From: Fidelibacterota bacterium
GTDB lineage: Bacteria > Fidelibacterota > Marinisomatia > SCGC-AAA003-L08 > JACNLC01
Assembly: GCA_024277615.1 (NCBI GenBank)
Contig: JAJRUW010000067.1
Coordinates: 1 to 64,000, forward strand
Reading direction: 5' to 3'
DNA length: 64,000 nt
Below the pieces are notes generated by a model. That model did not search any database. It was given only the letters and a program-made list of their open reading frames with translations, and was not told the DNA's origin. Within the stretch, counting starts at the first letter, position 1. Every line of letters starts with the position of its first letter. Positions 8,929 to 17,558 of this stretch are shown piece by piece. The translations under genes and the position numbers were made by a program.

Positions 8929-8969
8929 TTTATTCCTCCTCTAAAATAAAGCCGGTTTTAATTGTCATT

Positions 8970-10424
8970 CTAACCTGTTTTTACTTCTGCCGGGAACTTG
9001 TCGGGGAAAATAAGCGATAGGCCCACAACCAGCAGCGTTGCGATTACAAAGGCCGTCATGCGGGGTGTAATTATCTCACTTGCCAGGGGCAGGACCGTGA
9101 ACAGTGTTCCCCCCAGCATTCCGCCGATGATGCCTGCCCGAGATGTATGCCGCCACCAGAGAGTAAGCACAAGCGCCGGTCCGAAAGTCGCACCTAACCC
9201 GCCCCAAGCATAGGAAACCATTTCAAAAACCAGGTCTGTAGATTTCCAGGCCAGAAAAAACCCGAGTACTCCAATCACAATGGTGAGCACCCTGCCGATT
9301 GTGAGCAGATTCAGACCGGCAGCTGCTTTTTGGAAAAATCGTTTAAAAATATCTTCCGTGAGCACCGTTGTCGTGACCAGCAATTGTGAATCTGCTGTGG
9401 ACATCATGGCTGCAATGGCACCGGAAATAAAAATACCTGCAATCCAGGGATGCAGCAGGGATTTTGCCATGACCGGCATGAGTTTCTCAGGATCCGGTAT
9501 TTGGGCCAGAGAATGGATAACCTCGCCGTTAAAGTTAAGAATCCCCGTAGTGACCAGTTTAGCGCCTATGAGCCCGATGAACATCGACCCAAAAAAAGCG
9601 GGAACGGCCCAGGCAATGGCAATGCGTCGGCTGGTTTTGATATTCTCAATTTTATCGATGGCCATAAAGCGGGTCACCAGATGGGGCTGACCCATGTAGC
9701 CCAGCCCCCAGCTCAGGCCACCCACAGCACCGGCCAGGGCGGACCAGCCGGATTTACCTCCAAATAACGCAGCAGTATCCCAAACCAGGCCCTGAGCGGT
9801 CAGACCGGTTAACTCAAACCAGGCCACCACAGGGAGGATCACCAAAGTACAGATCATGATGATACCCTGAATCAGATCCGTCCAGGCCACGGCAAAGAAG
9901 CCTCCCATAAGCGTATAAAAAACGATGATGATACCGCCCAGTAACATCCCCTGAATTTCCGTGAGCCCAAAGGTTACATTGAGTACCTTACCGGCACCTG
10001 AAAATTGAGCCGCTACATAAAAAGTGAAGAAAAAAGTGATTATAAGTGATGATAACAATCGGATAATACCCGTGTCATCATTGAATTTTTTAGCCAGTAA
10101 TTCCGGGATTGTAAGCGCATCGAGATCGGCGGTTGCCTGGCGCAGACGGGTGGATACTACGAACCATGAAAAAATGATCCCGGTAATGCAGCCGACTACC
10201 GTCCACAGCTCCAGCAATCCTGACAGGAGTGCCGCACCGGGCAGTCCGATAATTAACCAGGCTGACTCCCCTGAAGCCCGCTCGGAAAAGGCAATTACCC
10301 AGGGTCCCAGTTTCTGACCGCCAAGAGCAAAATCGCTGAGCGTATGGGTCACGCGGAGTGTGTACAGTCCCACTACTAAAATCAATATGAGATAGAGGAT
10401 AAAACCAACTGTGATCGGGTTCAT
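8970..10424 (-). CDS. putP: Sodium/proline symporter (SSS family)
   Basis: The 484-residue inner-membrane protein has about 13 spans and matches the PutP branch of the sodium:solute symporters: SDFALGGQKLGPWVIAFSERASGESAWL near the N-terminus is the conserved region of spans 1-2, and the GQPHLVTRFMAI segment is also typical. It couples Na+ entry to proline uptake. It has an AAAGGGA ribosome site. It lies between a mono-haem protein gene upstream (42-base gap) and a small HTH gene downstream. No proline dehydrogenase gene is nearby, so use in osmoprotection or uptake of another solute stays open. Confidence 0.87.
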   Translation of the reverse strand: MNPITVGFILYLILILVVGLYTLRVTHTLSDFALGGQKLGPWVIAFSERASGESAWLIIGLPGAALLSGLLELWTVVGCITGIIFSWFVVSTRLRQATADLDALTIPELLAKKFNDDTGIIRLLSSLIITFFFTFYVAAQFSGAGKVLNVTFGLTEIQGMLLGGIIIVFYTLMGGFFAVAWTDLIQGIIMICTLVILPVVAWFELTGLTAQGLVWDTAALFGGKSGWSALAGAVGGLSWGLGYMGQPHLVTRFMAIDKIENIKTSRRIAIAWAVPAFFGSMFIGLIGAKLVTTGILNFNGEVIHSLAQIPDPEKLMPVMAKSLLHPWIAGIFISGAIAAMMSTADSQLLVTTTVLTEDIFKRFFQKAAAGLNLLTIGRVLTIVIGVLGFFLAWKSTDLVFEMVSYAWGGLGATFGPALVLTLWWRHTSRAGIIGGMLGGTLFTVLPLASEIITPRMTAFVIATLLVVGLSLIFPDKFPAEVKTG

Positions 10425-10466
10425 TTTATTCCCTTTGCAGCTCAGCCGCAGACAAGTGCTGCCGGT

Positions 10467-10934
10467 TCAATCATCATCTTCTCCATATCCCTCCACGGCG
10501 CCAAGCTGTTTAAACCAGGCCGTGAGTACAGTCTGCTGTGCGGGGTTTAGTTTTGCCTCACCGTTAATCAGAGTATATGAAAACAGCGGCATTTCACCTT
10601 CACCGACCTCTTCCAGGCACTTGATGAGTCTTTGCTTACGTTTTTCCGGCGGATATGTACCCCATTCGGAAAAATTCATATACTCCCGGGCTTCATTTAT
10701 ATGGCCTTTAATCAGCCAGGAGACCGGGGCGACGTTTGTGTACCAGGGATAGCGGGTCTGATTGGAATGACAATCATAACAGGCAGTTTTCAATAATGTC
10801 GCAACTTCAGCGGAAGGATCGGTCAAATAAATAAAATCCTGGGAAAGCACAGAAGGGGGATTGGTTTTATCAATACGGAAAAACTGGATGGCCAGTAACA
10901 CTAAAATGATCAAGGCAATGATTTTTCTTTTCAT
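10467..10934 (-). CDS. Membrane-anchored haem-binding domain protein (Haem_bd)
   Basis: The 155-residue protein has an N-terminal membrane anchor (residues 4-18) and one c-type haem motif, CYDCH, at residues 52-56, followed by SNQTRYPWYTNVAPVSWL, which is typical of the haem-binding domain family of FCB bacteria. It should be exported and receive haem covalently from the cytochrome c maturation machinery, whose genes are at 19712-25278. It may act as a periplasmic electron carrier or sensor. It is the first gene of the run with putP and the HTH gene. Confidence 0.88.
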   Translation of the reverse strand: MKRKIIALIILVLLAIQFFRIDKTNPPSVLSQDFIYLTDPSAEVATLLKTACYDCHSNQTRYPWYTNVAPVSWLIKGHINEAREYMNFSEWGTYPPEKRKQRLIKCLEEVGEGEMPLFSYTLINGEAKLNPAQQTVLTAWFKQLGAVEGYGEDDD

Positions 10935-11047
10935 AGAGATAATCTTTATTCCTATTTGAGTTTGAAACCCCTAAATTTAGTCATTCTAACCGGTTCTGTA
11001 AACAGAGTTTTATTTATGGTACCATGTCCTTATTGTCTGTTGTGCAC

Positions 11048-11086
11048 AAACCAAAACCGCCGGATTTAATCCGGCGGTTTTGGTTT
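11048..11086. terminator. Rho-independent terminator hairpin
   Basis: A long inverted repeat, AACCAAAACCGCCGGAT / ATCCGGCGGTTTTGGTT, with a short TTAA loop and flanking A/T tracts. It lies downstream of the minus-strand lipoprotein gene (ends 11137) and upstream of the haem protein gene, so it most likely ends lipoprotein transcription. Confidence 0.8.
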
Positions 11087-11136
11087 AAAGTTAAGTGTCT
11101 ATCGGGGTATTCTTCAGGGCACTGCTTATAAAGGTA

Positions 11137-11922
11137 TTACTCTGAAGATAGTTTTGCTTCTTCAATGATCAAATCATAGAGATAGCCGTATCCAAAATCT
11201 TTATCGACGGCCAAAACACCTTCAACGGTTACGATATCTCCCACGGCAGCAGCAGCAGCGGTAGTGACGGTGATATCATTTTTACCCTGTGAGCCCGTAC
11301 CGTCCTGAATGTGCAGCCAGTTTTTCCCCATCACCTGGGGAACATATTTGACTACCTTACCCCTGAATTTGACGGTTTTACCGCTGAGATCGGATTTACG
11401 GTCGAAAATCTCTCCAACGCGCAGACCACCCGATGGTACACTAATCCCGCTGAAATCAAATTCATCCGCCCTGGGTGCTTTGGAATGTTCCTGGCCCTGC
11501 TTGATGGCCTCTGCCATCGGCATAGAACCCGGTGCATTTCCGCCCTGGGCCACCGATGAACCAAAATAAATCAGATCAAAAGTGCGTTCAAGGGTTTCAC
11601 TGCGAAAATCAGGCATGGCCATAATACCGTCAACCGTAATGGTCATACCCACGGTGACAGGTTGTTCTTTCACTGCGGCCCACACCTGCCCGGAGCCGGT
11701 ATCAATATTCAAATATGTATAACCACCGGCATTCATGGTTTCCACGATGACACCCGAAATACTTCCGACATTATCCGGTTTAGTTGCCGCAGCATTTTGC
11801 TGTTTCTGCAGCTGCTGATTGCGAATCCAGGCTTGTGTCTCTTTAGATGGTTTGGCCTCACAGGCGCAAAACAGGCTCATCCCCAGGGTGATTCCCAGAA
11901 TTATGAGTAATAATTTTTTCAC
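11137..11922 (-). CDS. Lipoprotein with two OB-fold-like domains
   Basis: The 261-residue protein begins with a lipoprotein signal (LFCACEAKPS, probable acylated Cys). Two OB-fold-like segments follow: about residues 50-115 (GSISGVIVETMNAGGYTYLN) and about 175-255 (KTVKFRGKVVKYVPQVMGKN, then WLHIQDGTG and VGDIVTVEGVLAVDKDFG). The second resembles the small periplasmic OB proteins found near nitrite-reductase and multihaem genes (NrfJ-like), but I am not sure. I chose the GTG at 11922 because GGAGGT lies just before it; an ATG at 11946 is in frame but its AGGAGG is about 19 bases away. Function unknown; probably in the periplasm. Confidence 0.75.
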   Translation of the reverse strand: MKKLLLIILGITLGMSLFCACEAKPSKETQAWIRNQQLQKQQNAAATKPDNVGSISGVIVETMNAGGYTYLNIDTGSGQVWAAVKEQPVTVGMTITVDGIMAMPDFRSETLERTFDLIYFGSSVAQGGNAPGSMPMAEAIKQGQEHSKAPRADEFDFSGISVPSGGLRVGEIFDRKSDLSGKTVKFRGKVVKYVPQVMGKNWLHIQDGTGSQGKNDITVTTAAAAAVGDIVTVEGVLAVDKDFGYGYLYDLIIEEAKLSSE

Positions 11923-12179
11923 GTTACCTCCATTGGAATTAAACATGGAAATTTTGAATAAATCTCCTCCTAAAATTTGAGAGCTTTTGTAAAGATCAAA
12001 AAAGCTTTTTTATGATTAAAGCGTCGTGCACGCCGTCTGATTTGAGAAGGGGCTGAGACCCTGTTTTAAATAATTTGATTTTGAGAATTCACCTCCCGGG
12101 GGCAATTTAACCTCAAATATTACACCTTTATTGAAGGCCGAACCCTGTTAAATTCCCGCCGCAATTTTCGAGGTAAAAA

Positions 12180-12677
12180 ATGGATTACAGTATCAAGCTC
12201 TTCGTGACCGGAGGAACATTTGATAAAGAATACAACGAACTGAATGGCAACTTGTTCTTTAAAAACACACATGTCTCTGAAATGTTGAAGCTGGGCCGGT
12301 CCCTGCTGGATATTCATGTAGAGACCCTGATGATGCAGGACAGCCTGCACATGAGCGAAAGTCAGAGAAATTATATTCTCCAACGTTGTGCGGAAGAAAA
12401 AAGTTCAAAGATCGTGATAACACACGGAACGGATACTTTGACCGACACGGCTGCTCTGCTGGGGAAAAATATGCGGAAAAAAACTATTGTACTCACCGGC
12501 GCCATGGTTCCCTATTGTTTTTCCAGCTCCGACGGATTCTTTAACCTTGGCAGTGCACTCTCTTTTGTTCAGGTTCTTCCGTCCGGTGTGTATGTGGCCA
12601 TGAACGGTCAGTATTTCAGTTGGGACAATGTCAGGAAAAATCGCCGACAGGGTATCTTTGAGCAGGTCATATCATGA
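12180..12677 (+). CDS. Single-domain L-asparaginase-like protein
   Basis: The 165-residue protein matches only the N-terminal domain of type I/II asparaginases. The first catalytic loop (FVTGGTFDK) and the second (THGTDTLTDTA), which carry the two nucleophile-triad Thr residues, are both present, as is the VLTGAM strand. Full-length enzymes are about 330 residues and have a second domain. The ORF ends cleanly with a stop inside the next gene's start (ATGA overlap), so this looks like the known short asparaginase-domain subfamily and not a truncation. The start has a GAGGT site. Amidohydrolase activity on asparagine or a related amide is likely but unproven. Confidence 0.82.
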   Translation: MDYSIKLFVTGGTFDKEYNELNGNLFFKNTHVSEMLKLGRSLLDIHVETLMMQDSLHMSESQRNYILQRCAEEKSSKIVITHGTDTLTDTAALLGKNMRKKTIVLTGAMVPYCFSSSDGFFNLGSALSFVQVLPSGVYVAMNGQYFSWDNVRKNRRQGIFEQVIS

Positions 12678-13561
12678 GCGCTCTCACGGTATTATTAGGG
12701 TTTATCGGTGTGGTTATTTTAACGGGGGTTTTCGTAATCTATTACGGATTGAACCATGTTTATGAAAACCAGCGTACACCGCACCGCAACACGCCGGCAA
12801 AATATGATATTGCATTTGAAGAGGTTCACATCCCCACAGCTAAAAACCTAAACCTCTATGGCTGGCTGGTACAGGGCTCGCCTGAGATGCCCGTGCTCAT
12901 TCTGGTGCATGGCTGGAACCGAAATCTCGAACGCATGATGGTTTACATCCGCCGGCTGCACGAACGGGGATATAATCTCCTGGCGTTTGATTCCCGTAAT
13001 CACGGCAGCAGTGACCCGGACGAGTACTCCTCAATGCTGAAATTCAGCGAAGATATTCTGGCCGTTATCGATTATCTTGAGAAAGCGAAAATTGGCAGTA
13101 ATCCGCTGGGAATCATCGGACTCTCCATCGGCGGGGCAGCTTCAATTTACGCTGCTTCTCACGACAACAGGTTGAAAGCCGTAATGACTGTCGGTGCTTT
13201 TGCTCATCCCAGGGATGTTATGAATCTGGAGTTCAAACGGCGGCATATTCCGTATTACCCCCTGGCCTGGCTGATCTTCAGGACTATGGAACGCCGTATC
13301 GGCCGGACATTCGCCAGTTTTGCTCCAGTCAGGAATATTCAAAATGCGGCAGCGGACTTTTTGCTGGTCCACGGCGAAGAGGACACGACCGTGCCTGTGG
13401 AACAGGCCTATAAATTGAAAAAAGCCGCAAATCCCAGACGGGTACAGTTGTGGGTGATCCCGGGAATGGGACATTCTGATTGTCACCATGCTCCCCGGTT
13501 CTGGCAGCGGACAGATGAATTTTTCCGCCGTGCACTGTTGCAGGAGAATGTCCGCACTTAG
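12674..13561 (+). CDS. Membrane-anchored alpha/beta hydrolase
   Basis: The 295-residue protein has one N-terminal membrane span (about residues 5-24) and an alpha/beta-hydrolase domain. The oxyanion segment LVHGWNRN is at 77-84, the nucleophile elbow GLSIGG at 149-154 (Ser151), the acidic residue near GEEDTTVP and the His in GMGHSD. It resembles the bacterial FrsA/BEM46-like serine hydrolases. The ATG overlaps the asparaginase stop by four bases, so the two are translationally coupled and may act on the same amide or ester substrate. Confidence 0.88.
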   Translation: MSALTVLLGFIGVVILTGVFVIYYGLNHVYENQRTPHRNTPAKYDIAFEEVHIPTAKNLNLYGWLVQGSPEMPVLILVHGWNRNLERMMVYIRRLHERGYNLLAFDSRNHGSSDPDEYSSMLKFSEDILAVIDYLEKAKIGSNPLGIIGLSIGGAASIYAASHDNRLKAVMTVGAFAHPRDVMNLEFKRRHIPYYPLAWLIFRTMERRIGRTFASFAPVRNIQNAAADFLLVHGEEDTTVPVEQAYKLKKAANPRRVQLWVIPGMGHSDCHHAPRFWQRTDEFFRRALLQENVRT

Positions 13562-13612
13562 CTCTTGTTGTGCAGCGGTCTTTATTCGCCGGGAAGCCCG
13601 GTTCAGGTCCTA

Positions 13613-16606
13613 TCAGATCCCAGTGGAATCTTCCTCATCCATTTTTTCTGCCTCAGGCCGACGCGGCCGGTAAATGATCCCCTTCCCCGACAAACCGTCC
13701 ATCTGAACAACCAGAGGCTCCCGTAGTTTGATCCAGGCCAGATACTCGGTTTCTTCGGTTTTGGGCTGTCTGCTTAACCATTCCAGATCCAGTTTATCAA
13801 GTCGGCCTTTATGACTGACGGTAAAATACCCGATGCGCATACTGGTCACATTCTGGAAAAAATGGCTTCCGAATGAAGGGTCCACCTCGAACTCGGCGAG
13901 TCCCATTTCGATCATTACTTTTACATTTGAAATCTGATTCCAAACCACCGGAATACCCAACCACGGATCGGCTGAACCCCAGCGGCCGGGGCCAATCAGA
14001 ATATAGGGCTGCCCGGCACCCAGGCGGTTGTTAAATTTCTCCAGTTCCCGGGCCATCTCTGTGGTTTTTGAAGCATCGAATACTTCAGGCTTGACGTATA
14101 AAATATGTCTCAGTCCTTCAATTTTACCATTCCCCAGGCAGACACTGGTGCGGCAGAAAATATCTTCTTCGTCAATGCCGTCGAGCTCTTCACTCTGCTC
14201 AATGCTGCTCACAGGCAGCGGTTTGATCTGCAGCAGACAGAATTCAGGGAGACGTTTGCGGTCTTTGAAAACATTCACGGCAAATTCGATCTCTACCGGG
14301 CAGCCCAGCGATGCGGCTCCCAGTTCCAGGATCTCATTCAGAATGTCGGCCAGGGGGAACAGGTTATATTTCAGAAAAGGTGCGAATGTAATGACCCTGA
14401 CACCCTCACAACTGAGCGAATCCCGCAGAACATTGTCCTGAGCTGATATGACACTTGCGGCATATTTCAGGATGCCGTCTTTTTCAGCAGCCTCAAGAGG
14501 GAATTTTGTGAGATTGTCCGGGTCTTTATCGGAGAGGGTCGTCAATTCAGAACCCAGCGTCAGGGCGTAAAAATTATTTTGTGAATTCTGCAGGGTCGAT
14601 TTAATGGAATAATACTGCGGCAGGATGGTGGGGTATTTCGGGGAGATCCTCAGGGATTTTTCACCGTCAACTATGGTTTTACCGAATCCCAGAGCAAGAT
14701 AGGCGACGCCCTCATCCCGGCGCATATAAGAAACCGGGTAATAATTATAACTCTGGGCAACACCGCTCATTACCGGGTAAAACCGGTCCCCAAAGCGCTG
14801 TCCTACCATCTCCTGAATGATCACCGCCATTTTTTCGGATTCAAAGCGGTGCCGGGAAGCAGCGATTACGGATTTTGAACTGTGATAAAACATGGAGGCA
14901 AAAACTCTCTTGACCGCTTCGCAAAGCTGGCTCAAGCGGAGACTGCGATCTGCAGCAGTATTCTGCAACATGTAGGTTGAATAGGCTCCTGCCAGGGGAT
15001 TGTACTGGGCATCTTCCAACAGGCTGGAGGAGCGTACAGCCAGCGGCCCCTTCATCTTGGACAAAATGAATTTCAACCGGTCGATCAATTGATCGGACAA
15101 AGCACTTTTGAGAAACAAATTAGTGATAACCTCCGAATCGATCAGAGATACCATGGGGTCCCAGAGCCGGTTAACTTCCATAAAATGATCGAATTCATCC
15201 GTGCCGATTACCATGACCCGGGGGATGCGAATGGTGACCTCGGGGAATTTTTCTTTTAATTCCGCTTGTTGCAGCATGGCATTTGCAAATGCCAGCCCCC
15301 TGGCTTTGCCACCCAGTGACCCGGGACTAATGCGTAAAAAATTTACCGTGTCAAAATTCACATCATCCGAAAAATTGGTGATACGCCCCATGGTGGCCTG
15401 ATGCATCATGCTTTCGATCTCGTGGATGAGAAAAGACCGCAGGTCATCCGTGGAACCGAAATCGGTGATTTGCAGGTGATGCAGTTTGGTGGCTATTGAA
15501 AACTCACCCCGGGCGGCCAGCCAGTTTGAAAAGTGATTACGGGAGGCGTGGAAGTTTAAAGTTTCATCGGGTACACGGCCCAGCAAATTGATGAGTTCTA
15601 CGGGGTTTTGGGCGATGCCCACAATTTCTCCCGAAGGGACTCTGAAAATGAAGTCACCGAAGCCGAAGTTATTGAGAATAAATTCCCGCAGCTGCTGGAG
15701 CATCCGCACCGAACCCTTATGCAGAAAACCAACTGAGGCCTCTTTTGCAAGGATTGAATTTGCAGAATCCGTTGACTGCAGCATCACCGGAATATGCGGT
15801 TCTCGCTTACGGGCCCATTTGGCGAATTCAATCCCGGCCCTTTCCCCCAATATTCCGTTTTTAGGGAAACGTATATCCGAAATGATCCCGAGAAGATTTT
15901 CATGATATTTTGAAAAATAGTATCTGGCTTCTTCAAAAGTCGTGGCCAGCAGAATTTTAGGCCGGCCGATCTTTTTCACTAGTACTCTGGACTCATCCAT
16001 CGTTTTGCTGATGAGCTTGCGGGTATGATACAGGATCTCTTTGTAGATCATGGGCAGTATCAGTGAATAATATTTGGGATTGTCTTCGATGAGAATGATG
16101 GCTCTCACATCCCCAATGCGTATATCCCGGCTCACATTTTGACGATCTTCCACAAATTTGATGATGGCCGGAAAAACATCCGCATTTCCCGAATAGATAA
16201 AAATGCGGTCGATGGTTTTTTTAGGGAGTTTCTCCGGAATTTGTTTTAATTCCGATTCATCAAACAGCAGCAGGATCACCGGTTTTTTAGGATACAGTTC
16301 TTTGATTTTCCCGCTGAAAGCAATAGGATTCATATCGGGAATCCTCAACATGACCAGGATCAGGTCAAATTTCCGATTGATGATCATATCAAGGGCCTGA
16401 GCGGCAGTGGAAGCCTGCCAGATCCGGGGGGCATTCCGCATCCGCATATCGAGATATTCCGTGATGATCTGCTCGGACAAACGACCATCCTCCTCCAGTA
16501 TAAAAGCATCGTAGGGACTGGCCACCAGCAGGATCTCATAGACCTTATGCAACATCAGCCGCATGTAGTCCGGCTCGGGAAGAGAAGCATTCTGAAATTC
16601 TATCAT
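13613..16606 (-). CDS. Receiver-receiver-PPDK_N (PEP/pyruvate-binding ATP-grasp) protein
   Basis: The 997-residue protein has an unusual order. Residues about 13-160 and 165-320 resemble two response-regulator receiver folds (YEILLVASP..FDLILVMLRIPDM; AIILIEDNP..GIISDIRFP). Residues about 430-950 match the N-terminal ATP-binding domain of pyruvate phosphate dikinase and PEP synthase (GGKARGLAFAN, AVRSSSLLEDAQ, LIGPGRWGS). The phosphohistidine swivel domain and the PEP/pyruvate TIM barrel are absent, so it cannot be a complete PEP synthase. Proteins of this size and architecture occur in FCB bacteria without a known role. It is divergent from the acetate genes, which may hint at a carbon-flux regulator. 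The ATG has no strong ribosome site. Confidence 0.8.
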   Translation of the reverse strand: MIEFQNASLPEPDYMRLMLHKVYEILLVASPYDAFILEEDGRLSEQIITEYLDMRMRNAPRIWQASTAAQALDMIINRKFDLILVMLRIPDMNPIAFSGKIKELYPKKPVILLLFDESELKQIPEKLPKKTIDRIFIYSGNADVFPAIIKFVEDRQNVSRDIRIGDVRAIILIEDNPKYYSLILPMIYKEILYHTRKLISKTMDESRVLVKKIGRPKILLATTFEEARYYFSKYHENLLGIISDIRFPKNGILGERAGIEFAKWARKREPHIPVMLQSTDSANSILAKEASVGFLHKGSVRMLQQLREFILNNFGFGDFIFRVPSGEIVGIAQNPVELINLLGRVPDETLNFHASRNHFSNWLAARGEFSIATKLHHLQITDFGSTDDLRSFLIHEIESMMHQATMGRITNFSDDVNFDTVNFLRISPGSLGGKARGLAFANAMLQQAELKEKFPEVTIRIPRVMVIGTDEFDHFMEVNRLWDPMVSLIDSEVITNLFLKSALSDQLIDRLKFILSKMKGPLAVRSSSLLEDAQYNPLAGAYSTYMLQNTAADRSLRLSQLCEAVKRVFASMFYHSSKSVIAASRHRFESEKMAVIIQEMVGQRFGDRFYPVMSGVAQSYNYYPVSYMRRDEGVAYLALGFGKTIVDGEKSLRISPKYPTILPQYYSIKSTLQNSQNNFYALTLGSELTTLSDKDPDNLTKFPLEAAEKDGILKYAASVISAQDNVLRDSLSCEGVRVITFAPFLKYNLFPLADILNEILELGAASLGCPVEIEFAVNVFKDRKRLPEFCLLQIKPLPVSSIEQSEELDGIDEEDIFCRTSVCLGNGKIEGLRHILYVKPEVFDASKTTEMARELEKFNNRLGAGQPYILIGPGRWGSADPWLGIPVVWNQISNVKVMIEMGLAEFEVDPSFGSHFFQNVTSMRIGYFTVSHKGRLDKLDLEWLSRQPKTEETEYLAWIKLREPLVVQMDGLSGKGIIYRPRRPEAEKMDEEDSTGI

Positions 16607-16962
16607 GCTTAAAATTATTGAATCAGGACCATGTAAAACTATGAATATTTGTTTGTGACGAAATTGGGATAGCTTTTAAATTATATAGGATGATTTAATC
16701 CTGTTTATAATATATTGTTCGTTTCTAAATAAAAATATTACTGCAAACAGGATTTAATTATGTTAATACTATGAGAGATATGTGTAATATTAAAAAATTA
16801 ACAGGATTCGTATAATTGAGTACGGCGTTATCCTATATAAAAACATTATATGAGATTGATTAAAATATTGACCGTCGTTTGACAGCATTTTTTATTGAAA
16901 TAAACGGACTGTACAAATTGCATCGGTCACTTCGATGATCCACGACAAATTAGGAGAAATAG
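16607..16962. promoter_or_regulatory. AT-rich divergent regulatory region with three AACAGGATT repeats
   Basis: About 355 bases separate the PPDK_N-like gene (leftward) from the acetate transporter gene (rightward). The element AACAGGATT occurs three times: inverted at 16697-16705 (AATCCTGTT), and direct at 16746-16754 and 16800-16808, so spaced by about 49 and 54 bases. The first two extend to a perfect 10-base inverted pair. Closer to the transporter there is a possible TTGACC/TTGACA -35 box at 16868-16884. This looks like a set of operator sites for a regulator of acetate uptake; no regulator gene for it is in the immediate neighbourhood. Confidence 0.5.
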
Positions 16963-17538
16963 ATGTCAGAAAGAACAACGATTATAGATACAACGGCCAA
17001 TCCTGCTCCTCTCGGGCTCCTGGGGTTTGGGATGACGACGGTCCTGTTGAATTTGCACAACGCCGGATTTTTTGCATTGGGCAGCATGGTGCTGGCAATG
17101 GGCCTGTTCTATGGAGGTGTGGCGCAGATCCTCGCCGGTCTGTTGGAATGGAAAAAGGGGAATACTTTTGGTACTACGGCTTTTACCTCATACGGCCTGT
17201 TCTGGCTGACCCTGGTTTTTTTGATCATGATGCCCAAATGGGGCTGGATGGAACCGGATTCAAAGTCGGCGATGGTTGCTTACTTATTTATGTGGGGATT
17301 GTTTACATTTGTCATGTGGATAGCGACCCTAAAACACAATAAAGCCTTGCAGCTGGTATTTTTTTCACTATTTATTTTATTTTGGTTATTGGCCCTGGCG
17401 GATGCAACCGGGAGTTCCACGCTGAAGGTTATAGCAGGCTGGGAAGGAATTTTTTGCGGACTGTCAGCAGTGTATCTGGCGCTGGCCCAAGTTTTGAATG
17501 AAACCTATGACCGGGTGGTTTTGCCGCTTGGTGAATGA
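16963..17538 (+). CDS. satP: Acetate uptake transporter (GPR1/FUN34/YaaH family)
   Basis: The 191-residue inner-membrane protein has six spans and the family signature NPAPLGL at residues 13-19. Members such as E. coli SatP import acetate or succinate with protons. The ATG has an AGGAG site. The stop is 20 bases before the acetyl-CoA synthetase start, so uptake and activation of acetate are encoded together. The upstream region carries candidate operator repeats. Confidence 0.92.
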   Translation: MSERTTIIDTTANPAPLGLLGFGMTTVLLNLHNAGFFALGSMVLAMGLFYGGVAQILAGLLEWKKGNTFGTTAFTSYGLFWLTLVFLIMMPKWGWMEPDSKSAMVAYLFMWGLFTFVMWIATLKHNKALQLVFFSLFILFWLLALADATGSSTLKVIAGWEGIFCGLSAVYLALAQVLNETYDRVVLPLGE

Positions 17539-17558
17539 GTAACTACAGAAGGAGAAAA

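Noticed and set aside
12041-12066. AGGGGCTGAGACCCTG looks like part of a thiamine pyrophosphate riboswitch
   Set aside because: Only the CTGAGA-like piece matches; the P4/P5 region with ACCTGATCTGG and the GTAGGG ending is absent, and the downstream gene is an asparaginase.
12120-12383. Minus-strand ORF of 87 codons over the asparaginase start
   Set aside because: It is a shadow of the asparaginase gene and has no family features.
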